A stretch of 64,000 bases of DNA, from assembly GCA_021399435.1 (NCBI GenBank), contig JAJTUP010000002.1:3286001-3350000 (forward strand). Direction: 5' to 3'. This DNA is from Diaporthe sp. PMI_573. Lineage: Eukaryota > Ascomycota > Sordariomycetes > Diaporthales > Diaporthaceae. Below are positions 11,088 through 22,858 of the stretch, piece after piece. Under the pieces are notes generated by a model. That model was given only the letters and a program-made list of their open reading frames with translations. It did not search any database and was not told the origin of the DNA. Positions within the stretch are counted from its first letter, which is position 1. Each line of letters starts with the position of its first letter. A program made the position numbers and the translations under genes.

Positions 11088-12983
11088 CTACTGACACTGG
11101 CACCACCACTTGCTGTTGCAAGTACAAGCGTATGGAAGGGCACAAGTCGCCGGGCCCTCGTATCCAATCCCTCCACATTGTCCCCACTGCGCCACTGTGC
11201 TCCCACTGGGGTCCTCATCCTCAACTGGGGGTGAAGAGTCGTCACCTCCAGCACTGCGCTGGCATTGACACCACCACTGGCCGTTGCAGGCACAAAACAA
11301 AGGGCTGGCGCAGTTGGTGGATCCAGTGTATCCCATACCACCACACTGGCCCCATTCTGGAACTGGTCTGCCAGTCTCAATCGCAGCTGCTGTTTTCGAC
11401 GTAAAAGATGTCACGCTAAGGTTCCCGGTAGTGGATCTGGCAACCACTGTCTCCATTGTGGTCGCTGGCGAGTTGACGCAGTGACACCACCAAGTACTTA
11501 GACAAAGACAAGACAATGGACTTGCGCAATTCGTGGGGCCGCTGTATCCTATACCGCCGCATTGACCCCATTCAGGCACGCCGGGTCCAGGAGCTGTGGT
11601 TGTGGGACTTGCCGTTGATGGGGGAGAGGACGAGGGGTTTGGGGTCGTCGTTATCGACATAGTCGATGTGGTTGATGGGGTCGGAGGTACTGTACTTGGG
11701 CTCGCTGTAGTCGTAGGTGGGCCTGAGCCGCTTCCGAGATACTGTACAACCTCCTCTTGGAAGCCCGGGTTCTGGTACAGCTGGCTCATATCCCACATCA
11801 TCACACCTCCGAAGCTGCCGAAGTCCTGGCTGTAATCAAGCGCTGCCTGCAAGACTTTTCCGCTAGCATAGCCTGCTCCGGCGCCTGTGTTTGCCGGGAT
11901 TCCCACGAGAATCTTGACGTCAGGGTTTGCACTCCCATTCCTTGCCCAGTTGTCCCAGGTGTTGAAGTTGTACGAGGGCTGGGAAGACACGCCTACGACG
12001 AAGCTGCTGACGCCGCAATAGTTGTTATAGAACTGAATCTGGATGAAGTCAAAGCTGACACCGCCGTTTAGCATGGCGTCGTCTGCTAGGTCAGGATACG
12101 GACATTGTGGTGCGGCGCTGAGGTAGTAAGGCTTTCCTCCCGCCGTTGTCGCTGCGTCCATGACACCTCGGAGTTGGGTGGCGAACGGCGGCATGTTTTG
12201 GGTCGTCGATTCAAAATCAAAATCGAATCCATCGACAATGGCCTTTCCGAAGGGTCTCCTAAATGTGTTTCCAGACTGCTCGGGTCCAAACATGGCCCAG
12301 ACATTGTTCGCCGCTGAGACAGCAGCAGCAGGAGAGGTGAACCCCCCTTCTGTGTATGTTGCCCCACCGATAGAGAGCATGATGGTCTTCTGGTAAGTGC
12401 TTTGGCACAGCTGGATGTCCTCCCTGATAATTGCCATGAGTAAGTAGGCTGGTGTGAATCTGAGATCAAAGGTGCGCAGCTTACTCTATCTGCGGACAGC
12501 TCAGCAAGGTGGTGCCTGGAAAGACAGTACAATTGTCGCCAGCATTCGCAAAGTTGACCACCGGATTCACGAGTTCGGTCAGGAAGCTAATAGTGATAAT
12601 CTTCCGGCAGCGTAAGTATACGGCATGGATGTATGCGCTCCAATATGGCTTGGCCTACTCACGTCGATTTCCGTGTCTACAATCGCGTCAGTGAGAATGA
12701 TCGGGAACGGATGCGGGATAGCCAAGATACTCACTGGAGCAGTAGGCTGAAAGCCTCTGCTGAGAGCTGCTCTGTCCATAGGAGTTTTGACCTGACACGA
12801 ATGAGCCAAGTCAGTCATCGGGGTGAGCTGACAGAATAACAGTGAATATGGTGTATGATCCTCCATACCCCAATATACGGCCAGGTTTGTTCTCGATGAG
12901 GGGCTGAATCCTGCACTGGCAAATGAGAGCAGGACGGCAGTGAGAGTGCTGATGATGACCCTGAATTTACACGTTGACGCCAT
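11088..12983 (-). CDS. Secreted GH18 class III endochitinase with three CBM1 domains
   Basis: Exons are 12983-12869, 12791-12735, 12676-12663 (14 nt), 12600-12485 and 12423-11088 (545 aa). A signal peptide covers about residues 1-24. The GH18 domain then runs to about residue 325, with conserved [22 protein letters not shown] and DGFDFDFE. Glu172 is the expected acid catalyst, cleaving internal beta-1,4 bonds in chitin. A Ser/Thr/Pro linker follows, then three carbohydrate-binding modules at about 383-417, 455-489 and 511-545, each starting WGQCGG. Each module has six cysteines instead of the usual four, and tryptophans in the aromatic ligand-binding positions (TWWCHC, QWWCQC, KWWCQC). Similar six-Cys CBM1 modules occur in chitinases of mycoparasites such as Trichoderma. 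The first four exons contain [25 protein letters not shown], so the class III N-terminus is complete. A TATAAG element lies about 150 bp upstream. The likely role is degradation or remodelling of fungal walls or arthropod chitin. Confidence 0.95.
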
Positions 12984-13823
12984 CTCGAGATATTCGCATA
13001 AGTCAGTCAGTCAGTCAAAAGAGCCCGGCAATGATGCTGACTCCCAAGTCCTGGCGCAAACGAACAACGGAGATGGGAGGTTCGCTGTTGAGTTCTTTTT
13101 GTCTGTTCTTGACTTGGAGCCTCGTCACACTTATAGCCAGTCTGTTGGACGGCAAAGTCTCACCCAAGCCGTGAGTCTCGTGTGCGTGCAACACTTGAGC
13201 ACATGGCGCTGCTCTTGTCTTCGGCGAAGGTGCCTGGTTGCATTCCAGCCCGTGGCACCTTGCTCGCCCTTTCCTCCCCGCCACATTAGGTAACTGCAGT
13301 CCCGCACCTAGACGAGAGATGACGCGCTCACCCGCCATCTGCACTACCTGGGAGAAGGAGCACGGGGTGAGCTGTCGAGGAAGGCGTCAACATCAGTGCA
13401 GATGATGCCCGGAAAGAGCATGCAGAGCCCTCACATGCACTTTTTTTTTTTGGGCCGCCGACAAGAACGGATTCCGCCGACAGACCGTGGCCCCTGTGCA
13501 AAGCAAGCAACGTTGGAGTTTTACGTACGCATGATAAGACATTGATTTAGGTACACAATATAGGGCTTCTCTGTCAGTCTGTATGACCCTGTGTTCACGC
13601 GGTGTTATTGCAGATTGTGTTATAGGTCTCGTGGCATCTTTCTGGCTGCCATTTCCAAACAACCGATTCCTCACATTAAATAGAATGTATCTATTGATTC
13701 TCGAATGTGTGGGGGCCCAGTGTTATCAGTGCTAATCTACAGGCACGCCGGTTCCATCTAAAGTGCCAATAATATTCCGCTCCGCGATCCTGGGACTCCT
13801 CAAGTGACAGCTGCAAGTCTGAA
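12984..13823. other. Chitinase promoter and flank
   Basis: No gene is seen. It holds four tandem CAGT units at about 13003-13016, a TATAAG element on the minus strand near 13130-13136, and a T-run at 13441-13451. Confidence 0.5.
13128..13138 (-). promoter_or_regulatory. TATA-like element upstream of the chitinase gene
   Basis: GGCTATAAG reads on the minus strand about 150 bp before the chitinase ATG. It is a plausible TATA box by sequence and distance only. Confidence 0.4.
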
Positions 13824-13972
13824 TCAGGGGTCATCTGCGGTTGAACATTTCACCTGCACGATCCGGTTCGCCTTTAACTGGCTGTCAGCTTCCCGGCAGC
13901 TGTCGTACCATTTGCTGGCGAATCGAGGGATAGTCTCCCTGCTTGGCTGACCACACTTAACAGCTAGTCCTC
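13824..13972 (-). CDS. Possible terminal exon of a small protein
   Basis: On the minus strand a CTAAAC branch point and an ATGCAG acceptor precede an open stretch of about 49 codons, ending at a TGA at 13824. It has three cysteines and no known domain (fragments AVKCGQPSRETIPRF and RIVQVKCSTADDP). I could not find a convincing first exon with a start codon or signal peptide. It may be the last exon of a small secreted protein, a relic, or chance. Confidence 0.2.
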
Positions 13973-15555
13973 CTGCATATGCCATTTCTTGTTTAGGTTT
14001 AGGTCTTTTGTCTGTCTTGGATGACGGGGCCCCCTTTGGCGAGTTGCTGGTCGTCGGCTGACTGGAGCCGATGCAAGGAGGGTGGCAAAAGTGCAGTCTC
14101 AAAAGAGACTGCTTTGCATACGCGGCTAGCTAGATCTTCAAATTAAAGGCTTCTTGGTCCAGTGCTCACTAGTAAATAGCCGTAGCAACAACCCCTTGCA
14201 TTCAAATTGCTGCAAGACCCGGCGCTTAGTTGCTGTTCACATAGCTAGGCGCCAAAGGTTTCACGCTTTGCGATAGCCGAGGAACGCCAAAACGAGTTTA
14301 CCTAGTCTATCTGCTGACTGTGACTTGGTCTAAGATTGCTCACCTTTTCCCCACAATCTGTTGCAACAAGCTTGGAGCACCAGGTTTTGGGCCAGGCTAA
14401 TGATCGTCCGTATTATTGTTATCGCATACGACGTAACGTTACCCCGGACCTTGTAAATATGCTGCCTAGTACGTCACGCATCAAACACCTAAGTAAGTCG
14501 ATCGTGGGAGCGATCGGTGATGCATAGGATGGAAGCTCCAGTCAGCCCGTGGTAGTTGTCTCCATCATTTGGAAACACAAGCGGCACCACACTTTCATGC
14601 GCTGCCTACGGTACAGTCTACGGGTAGCAAACTATCATCCACCAAGTCTTTGGCTTTGTTGTAGTCGTGTGAAAGAGCACACCATGTCATGATGCCCCGA
14701 AGCGTTTGGGTTGAAGCTCATCTGGGTGATGCTTCGTACGAGATATGTGATTGCGCATGATAGACACATAATCATCTCAGTTTCCGTCCGAAAAATAGTA
14801 ATTACGTCTATAGATATGTCCAATAATTCCAAAATTCGTTCTCTTTTCTAAAGCACTCCACTGTGGTTAAATCACCAGGCAACGAACGAGGGCCAAATCT
14901 CGGGCATGGAATATTGCCCTTCCCATTCAAAGAAGTTATTATGAAAATGCGCGCAAGGGCCGTTTTGAAGCACGTTCGGTTTTTGGTTCAACATCTATGA
15001 CTATGAGAATAACTGCTACATATTCCTCGCAACCGGAAATCTGAGGATGTTGACCGTGTCAGCTTTGTTTAGTGAGATAACGGCCGAAAGTTCTGGCACC
15101 CGTTGGATGCAAATCGACAACCTGCGCCATAATGCCAAAAAGATAGAAGTGACGAACTCAAGGACAGAAATCCAACTTTCCACCCATTTTATCCTTACAC
15201 TCGAATTGTGTAGGTAGACACATGAGCTTTTGAGCGTCTTGTAACTAGTTTACCTATTGTACAATATGGAGGAGTAGTTATGCTAGCTTGCTCGCATTCA
15301 AAGGATCAGATTCGAAAACACGAGCCCAACCAGAGTCGATAAAATTACTGAAACTTTCCAAGAGCCTCGGAAATGCTAACATGGTAAGGCTCCGAACAGA
15401 GAGAAACTATTTACCGGTTCTGCTATCCTGAGCGCGTCTCTGGATGGGCAGGAAAGAGCCTGATACACCAGAACAAAGACCGACCCATGGCTACCAGTAT
15501 AAGGTAGCCTGACGTGCAGAATGAGCAAGATAATAAATTGATCCGAGCTGTAAAA
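13973..15555. other. Gene-poor interval
   Basis: No supported gene. Short open frames such as 14832-14635 (minus) match nothing I know and lack splice or signal features. Confidence 0.5.
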
Positions 15556-16100
15556 TCAGTTATATTCTGAGAGAGGCCGGATAATCCAAACACAACGACT
15601 TGAATGGCCCACGGCGTGTTCGAATGTCATCCAGACAGCAGCTTCCTCCCTCCACAACATGCATGGATGTAGTAACCTCATATAGGATAAACTCCTACGC
15701 ATGACCTCCTCTGTCAGATTCTTGTTGTTGTTTTCAAAACTGATCCCCCGAGGGTCGCGATACCGCTTTGTTCCATCAATATCGAAGAGTAATTCCATTG
15801 TTGTTACCAGCTGTTACCACAGACCTCGGACTTTGATGATAAACGACACTCCATCACCTTGAAAAACTTCTCGTCATCACAGCTTAAAACACGAGCAGGC
15901 TTGGAAAGACCCATAATCAGACTTAAAGCCCCTTGGAGGATAAGGATAGGGGCCGATATGAGGACACTGACGAGGAGCAGAAACTGAGTCTGAGACCTGA
16001 GAAGATGTTCGCTCGGCGGTAGTGTAAATCTTAGAGTGATGCTCTATTTTACTTACTCGCTGGACTGAGAGAAAAGGAAAGCCGGTAGCAGAGAGGCCAT
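15556..16100 (-). CDS. Small predicted membrane protein of unknown function, three exons
   Basis: A model with exons 16100-16057, 15996-15858 and 15810-15556 (145 aa) joins in frame, removing introns of 60 and 47 nt with GT..AG ends. Exon 1 begins MASLLPAFLFSQSSE. Exon 2 encodes a strongly hydrophobic stretch (FLLLVSVLISAPILILQGAL) followed by a soluble part that continues across the second junction (DDEKFFK joined to LVTTMELLFDIDG). I do not recognise the family. The support is open frame, phase agreement, and a hydrophobic segment at a sensible place. The C-terminal third (after LLHPC) may hold another intron or an altered reading frame. It is isolated in a gene-poor interval. Confidence 0.45.
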
Positions 16101-19100
16101 TTTAAAAATATAGTCTGTTGTTGAGTTCCTGCACACCCCATTGGCACATTCAACAATTATACAGTATACATCATCTATTTATTTCATGAAGGTCAGAACC
16201 TTGAATTGAGGTCGCTAATTTACTATTATACTTGAATGAATCTGTGGAAAAATATGAATACCATAGACATTGCAATACTTAGGTTAGCTGAATAGTAAAC
16301 GTGCAACTTAAACTCCCTTTGACCTTGCAGACAACAGCAGCCGATACAGAAACAAATGCTGACATTCTTGCAGTTTGACATTGAATGGAGAAAACATTAT
16401 GTCGCAACAACGAAATAAAATCGGTTTAGCTCTGGCATATTACATTAACCACGATGCCTCTTGTAATGAACGCGTCGAAGCACATGCCGCTCCGACCAAC
16501 TTCGCGCCGAATGATCTCGCATTCCTGCAATTTAGAAGTAGTCTTTCTTATGAAATGCACCAGTTTAAGCAGGCATTGGACTTCTTTTCCTCCGAACATT
16601 GAATGGTCTCAAGATCCAGAGATTTCATACACAGCGGACCCGGCATGAGCCTCTACATATGTAGCCTGTGATATTTTCAAGCGCGCCTAGCCAGCAGCAG
16701 CCACTTGCAAAAGGCCAGTTAGCTGTCACTCAACCCCAAAGGAGCCGATCTGCGAATTCAAAATCACACAAAGCAGCCTTTGGCTGCAGTAGTAGCAGCA
16801 CTGGAACTGTCACACTGCGCAGCAGGCAATGACACAAGTCCTCGTGGATGCAGATACACATCAGGCACACAATTCTTGCGAGAGGCAGACCCCGAGGTAA
16901 GCACTTTCCATGAAGTCCCCTTCCCTTGCTGGAATACAGGATGCCCTCGCCGTATCCCAGTGCCGAAACCGACCGCGATATCTCGCAGGGCACACATGAC
17001 CTGGGTTGAAACGTTCCCAAGGCCAGTCAGGACACCGGTGCCATATCTCAGGACGCGTCAAGGAAGATTGACTCAACGGAAGCCTGCAACGTTATCATGT
17101 ATCGTGCAGATGCCCGGGTCGTATTTCGGGGCACAACATGGAGGGTGTGTGCAAGGGTCCAGCCAATAAGCAGGGGCACATTATCAAACAGGGTGACGCC
17201 GGACTGGGGGCAAGTATGAGTCGGCTGGGCTTCTCTCAGGACGGCGAGTGTGGCTGACTGTAGCCTGGAAGGTCAGAGCCCCACATGAGTCGTGGTCATC
17301 TGATTCGACAGTGCCGCAAGATAACTAATGCGTGTGTCTGCGCACGGTAGTAACCGCTGGCCCGCACACACTCACACGGGTGCGCGACTCTGGGGTCATC
17401 GAGGCAGAATGACAAGCCCAATGACACGCGGTGGGCGGCCTTGGGGATAAGAAGAGGGCCCTACGAGGCAAGTCCCGCGCCCGGACCGCAGGGGGGGGCT
17501 AGGGGCAGGTGGACGTGAGCAGAGGATCACGGATGAGAAGGGTTTAGGGTGGTGGGTGGTGGGTGAGGGCGACCAGGTGAGGCACTGCCATCAACCCGTG
17601 TGCTCAAGACATGGGGAAGCGATCAGCCAAGATCAGACGATCTCGCATTGCCTGAGCCGCCCGTCCGAGGTCAGGGTGTGAGAGGTGGCGCAGGAGGCGG
17701 TGTTATGTGATACAGGCATGGCAACAGGACCGCAGGTAGTCGAGATGCCGAAGTATCGTGGGATAAATCCACCCGAGCGGGAGAACCACGGGAGCCACTC
17801 GCAAATAAGCGTGACTAGCGTGACAGCTGCATGACAAACAGAAGGGCAGATAGAAGAAGGGCAGAAGGGCAGAAGACCACCCCGGAGGACTAAAAAAGAA
17901 CGAGCTACGGTACTAACTACCACCCTCCCGCACCCAAGGACATCTTGCGCGCATATCAAGGGCGCGGGTTGAGGCCAGTGGTAATGCGTCATGCATGACA
18001 TGCAACGCTTTCCCTGGGGTTTGCCGGCGCTGCTCTCGCCCAGTGGGCTCTCCAAGACAAGCTCGAAACATGCACATGCATGCACGCGTGCAGTAGGGCC
18101 CGTCGTATCTGAGAACGGGCGCCGGACCCGACTCTGCCTGGGGGGGGGGAAGGAAAAAAGAATGTGGGGGGGAGGGCGCTGAGGACGGGTGCACGACGTG
18201 CAGGATGAGCGGACGACTGTATCATTTCATCCCTTCCCTATAACATGCCCCCCCCCCACACACCTTTCCTCTCACACCCCCAACCCACGAGGTGCAGAGA
18301 TGGATTGGTCAGGGCCACATATAGCTTGGTGGGGGTTTGATGCGGGTGGTGGAAGGACGGCATTGATGAACGCTGGGCAATTGACCCAGATCATCCGCTG
18401 CAGCGTAGCATTGGGTGGTGTCATACGTCCAGACCCTCTGGCCATGTACTGCAGCATGCGGCATGGGGAGGGTCGCAGAAGGTGCGGGTGGGTTCGTGTC
18501 AACCCTCCTGGAAGGGGGGAAAGGGTGCAGGACTTGAGGAGCCAGACGAGGATGAGGATGAGGAAGAGGAGGACGAGATGGAGCCGGAGATGGACGTGGT
18601 GGTTGGTGGTGAGGTGCGGTCTGTCGAAAAACCTGATCTGCCAATGGAAAAGCACCTCATTGACCAGATACTGTGTACTGCGTTGAGTAGTTCATGTAGC
18701 GCTGCAGTCAGGGGACGGCTACACAGTATGTGCGCTACATGTGTTGACAGTCGTCGCCGCAAAGGTTCCGCAGGTAGACACCCGGGCCCATGTTGATCAC
18801 CGGTCCCCTTAGTTCACCTCGGACCAAGCCTAGGTGCATCCTCGTGGAGGCTTGCACCAAGGGCTGATTGGCTCCACAGTCCCACATGACGGCCTCTGCA
18901 CGCCCCACCCAATTGTATCAGCGGGCAGGAGTCCCCACCCACATTTGCATAGTATTTGATCTACTGTGACTTGTTATTGATAGTATCCATTTAGATGGCA
19001 TGGGCTGACTTTTCCTCTAGGCGCACTTACAGCACAATTGCCCGTTGCCGCCAGAGAAGACCCTCATCCCCATACATAATACTTACCCAGGCATGCGCAG

Positions 19101-19911
19101 TAGACTGAAATGACTTGGTTTAGTAGGTAGATATCCACACCTCTGCCTACAGTACCAACGAGGACATGGCACACGCCCTCAACCTCCCCATCGCCCATCG
19201 CACCCTCGCTCCTGGGCTGCATTTGATCAACAGGACAGTGTGTGCGTCCTTCTTCAGACGCAATGCGAGTCCAGCCGGCTGGAACGCCCCGACCTTCGAA
19301 TTATCTCCCCAACCACCAACCAAACATGGACATACAATCAATCAGATTTGCGCCGAGTCGCCTCCCGCGCTTGTCCCCACGTCTATCCTGATCCCGCTGA
19401 CCGCCCCAGCACCTCGCCGTTGCAGATTTTCGACGACGTGCATTGGACTCGTTCCGGTGGCGGGTGGCGCCCTGTCTCTTTGAAATGGCCCTCGCCCGTG
19501 CAGAAGTTGAAATGTTGATCAGGTAAGGTATCTCAGAAGTTACAGAAACTCAAAGTCCTATCCGCTCCACTCCCTCTCCCCCTCTCCCTCTCCGCCCCCC
19601 CCCCACCGCACCCCCTTCTCTTGGGCCTGCCCACCAAGCTTGTTGCTTTGACGTCGTCTACCTGTCCCATTCTCACTTCCCCGTCCACTGCATTCCCACC
19701 CACTCGCCTTCTCTATCTTTGCCATCTTGGTCGTGTCTCACTTTCTCGCATCACTCCTCCTCGAGCCTGGTGTTTCGCCCCGGTCCCGTATTATTACACC
19801 CACTCGCCCCGGTCTATAGCACCATCCCCCTAGCCAACCCCTTCTTGTCTATGACTCTTGACTTCTTTCTTTCTCTCTGATGACCTCATCCCGTGTTGGA
19901 ACCTCCCGTGC
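16101..19911. other. Gene-poor interval with GC-rich and low-complexity stretches
   Basis: This is a long non-coding interval downstream of medA. Plus-strand frames at 16375-16602 and 16780-17169, and several overlapping frames between 17.6 and 18.8 kb, match no family and overlap equally long frames on the other strand. Low-complexity tracts include G- and C-runs at 18140-18175 and 18249-18258, a GAG/GAT-rich purine tract at 18545-18600 and C-rich tracts at 19560-19615. Confidence 0.5.
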
Positions 19912-22685
19912 TCACGCTCGCTGACTGGCACCATCTCCGTACGAGCTGTAGTCACTGTACCCTCCTCGAGCGCTTCCGTATCCACCCGTGTCTGATATTG
20001 AATTCACACTGTAGTCCCATCGCCCGCTTTGGCCTGTCTGTGTTGCAGATAGGCCGTGGTGGCTACCTTGCGACGGCAGGTTGTAGTGGTTCGAGTGTGA
20101 CAACCCAGCCTGTGAATTCCTAGTGTCGTAAGATGTCGGCAGCGCATTTAGTCGTAAGCTCGAGCTTGGCACTGGGGATGACGTCTTCAACAACCCTGTT
20201 GGGGAGTAGCTTCGGCTCACGTCCCGCCCCGATCCGTTGTATGATGCCCACGAGGATGGTACGCCACCGGTCAAGGACCGTGGCGATGGGATGCTGTCAG
20301 TAAGGGCTGAGTGGCTGCCCAGGCCAGCACTCCCAAGGTAGCCCGATACCCCGGTGGGGTCTGTCGCCGTCGTTGGCGTGGGAGGTAGGCCATAGCTGTT
20401 GCTGCCAACGCTGACCGGTGTAAGTAGGGTGTGGTGGGAATGCGAGGAGTGAGGCACCGTAGAAGATGGGGAAGCGCTGTATTTGCCGATGATCTTCTTC
20501 AATGCTGGGGCCAGGACCTTCCAGGGGAAGACCTTCACGTCCTTCTCGATGTTTCTTGGCTTGGGGTTCCCGAATCCCATGATTATCTTGAAGAAATCTT
20601 CCGAATCTGCTTTCGCTTTGCTCACGGTCAACGGCTTGAATCCCTCCAGGTTCCGTCGGATGCGATTCTTCTCTTCGACCGTGAATCTGTTTGGTGAGAC
20701 CACCAGTTGCTCCAAGAGGTGGATGGTGTCGACCGACGTCACAAAGCATTCGTGTCTCTCCTCCCACCATATGCAGCTGACGCATATACTGTTGGGCGGC
20801 CGCTCATTGACGGGGACCGCACGAAAAGTGGCTGTGAGACGGCTGCCAGATTGCGACTTCTTGAACATGACGATTCGCCTTCGGTTCTCCCACTCCTCTG
20901 GAGTCCAGCCGACCGTCATCGATTCCAAGTTCCCCTGGATATGGAGAATTGCCTTGTGGTGCGTGACAAACGGGTTGTAAGCGCCTCCCAATCCCATCGA
21001 GGAGGTCCCTTGTGGTATGCTTGTCGTGCGGACGAGAGTTGGAGGGCCGCCGCTTGGCATCGGGAGAGAGGGATGCAGACTAGGCCTAGTAATGTTAGTG
21101 TGATGGGCGGATGAGTATGTCGACGTGCGACCGTCCAAGCCACCATACGTGGCCCATCCGCCGAGTCCATGATGCGGGGAGCGGAGTGAGGTCGGACTGC
21201 GCTGATAATGATGCTGGTTGTGCGAGTAATTCGAAGTTCGGTACGCGTGCAGCATTGTGTCGTTGCTTTGGCCGTAGGCTGTCGCTCCAAAGCTAGTCGT
21301 CGCCTGCGCTTGTGGCACCTGAACTTGAGATTGAGACGGCGCGACGGCAGCGGATGGGTAGCCGTAGTTATTTGTACACGGATCTGCGACATCGTGTTGT
21401 GGCAGTTGATGCGCGCCGGGAAGGTGTTCAGTCGTAGGGCTGGTAGTGGCACTCGTGCGTACGGTGAGGCCAGGAGGGCTGTTGACATGGAGGACTGATG
21501 TTTCATGCTCATGTGACAGAGGTGAGCGGGTGGTACTTCTTCGCGTGATGGACCCGTCAGGTGGACTCGCCGCCCCTTGGGGAAGGTCTGCACCTGCTGC
21601 GTCCGTATATGTAAATGACCCCGCGGATCCGACGCGTGCAAGCTCATGCCCATCTGTGCTTTCAATGACAACAGTCAGGGGCACAGTTGAAGACGCTTGC
21701 CAATTTGTGACCACAAATGGAGGTGCATCCACCGTGATACTGTACGTGCATGCGCCGGTAGCATCTTGCGACTCTTTCATCATTTGTGCCGGACTCTTTT
21801 GCACTGCATTCCCAAAGAGTACCCACACGTACGGCGTCGTCGATGTCACAGACAAAATGTCGTACTGTCCCGAGATGCGCAAGTGTATTTTGGTGCCGCC
21901 AGGACCTGCACTTGGTTGTGAGCCTTGCGCTGAGAACCCGGACGGCGCCAGCGCGAAGTTATACGATATGCGGCTGTTCGACGCAACTGCAGCATTATTG
22001 GCTGCGTAGGCCATCTGATTAATCTGCGCAGCGGCATTTTCGGTTTGCTGGTGCAGGTGTGTTTGCGGAAGATTTTGCGGGCTGTATTGGTTGTAGGAAG
22101 ACTCGGAGAACCCTGTGCATGAGGTTGGGCTAATTAGCATTGTCACTTTGCCTATTTGCTGGAATAACAGGAGCGGCATGTTATCCGAAAAACAAAGGGG
22201 CATAATACCATGCATCTGGGGCGGATGAGGCTTGTATGCCGCCATCGGCAAGAGATCAGGGGACGAGCCGCCTCGCAGGTCCCCTCCTCCGCCGTTGGCC
22301 CGCACAGCTGCCTCCTCCTCGTAGCGAAGCGTCACTGTATCAGGTGACTCTAGGGCGTCCGAATCGACAATTATCGGCCGTTGAGAATGAATCCCCGACT
22401 GCGAAGTTTTTCTCTTTGGGTCAGTAGAGTCCTACAAAGGTAGCAAGAGTTAACACCCCCCCCCCCGCGCCCTCCCCCGATCCGCCAGAGGCATCGCGAA
22501 GAAATGGCAACACCTGCGAGACTGGATTCACGGCACTGAGTAAGGCAACCTGGCCTCGACGGTTTATGCCGATCCTCTGGCAGTCAAGCTTTCACGCCTT
22601 GAAAGACGACAACATTGCGAGACAAATCAATTTGGCTCACCTCAAAAAACTTGTACAAAGGCTGGTCAAGCTTGAGAGCAGACAT
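19912..22685 (-). CDS. medA: MedA (Medusa/Acon-3/Ren1) developmental regulator
   Basis: Exons are 22685-22641, 22576-22514, 22431-22209 and 22112-19912 (843 aa). The first two are tiny (15 and 21 codons) and encode MSALKLDQPLYKFFE and a segment ending AVNPVSQ; all junctions are in phase. The last intron (96 nt) is itself open, so a single long frame also reads through it. A TIG/IPT-like region (about 140-240) is followed by Ser/Thr/Gln-rich sequence. The highly conserved DUF7082 block lies at about 490-657 and includes WTPEEWENRRRIVMFKKSQ, NERPPNSICVSCIWW and PKPRNIEKDVKVFPWK. The C-terminal ~185 residues are Ser/Gly/Tyr-rich and probably disordered. In Aspergillus MedA, Neurospora Acon-3, Fusarium Ren1 and Magnaporthe Acr1, the family controls conidiophore patterning, adhesion and virulence as a nuclear regulator. 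No DNA-binding motif of a standard class is visible. Confidence 0.93.
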
Positions 22686-22835
22686 CCAGTCTGTTGTATG
22701 CTTGTTATGTTTCGAGTTGTGCGAGTTGCGAAAGGGCTGGCGCTAGACTTGTCTCGGGAGCGAATGCTGGGGGTAGGATGATAATGATGGTGGAATGCGT
22801 AAGGCCTGCGCAAATTCAAGTGTAAGTTTAGCTGT

Positions 22836-22858
22836 CCGATCTGATCTGATCTGATCTC
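22836..22858. repeat. GATCT tandem repeat
   Basis: About four units of the pentamer GATCT lie about 150 bp upstream of the medA start codon, a position that would fall in its leader or core promoter. Confidence 0.8.
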
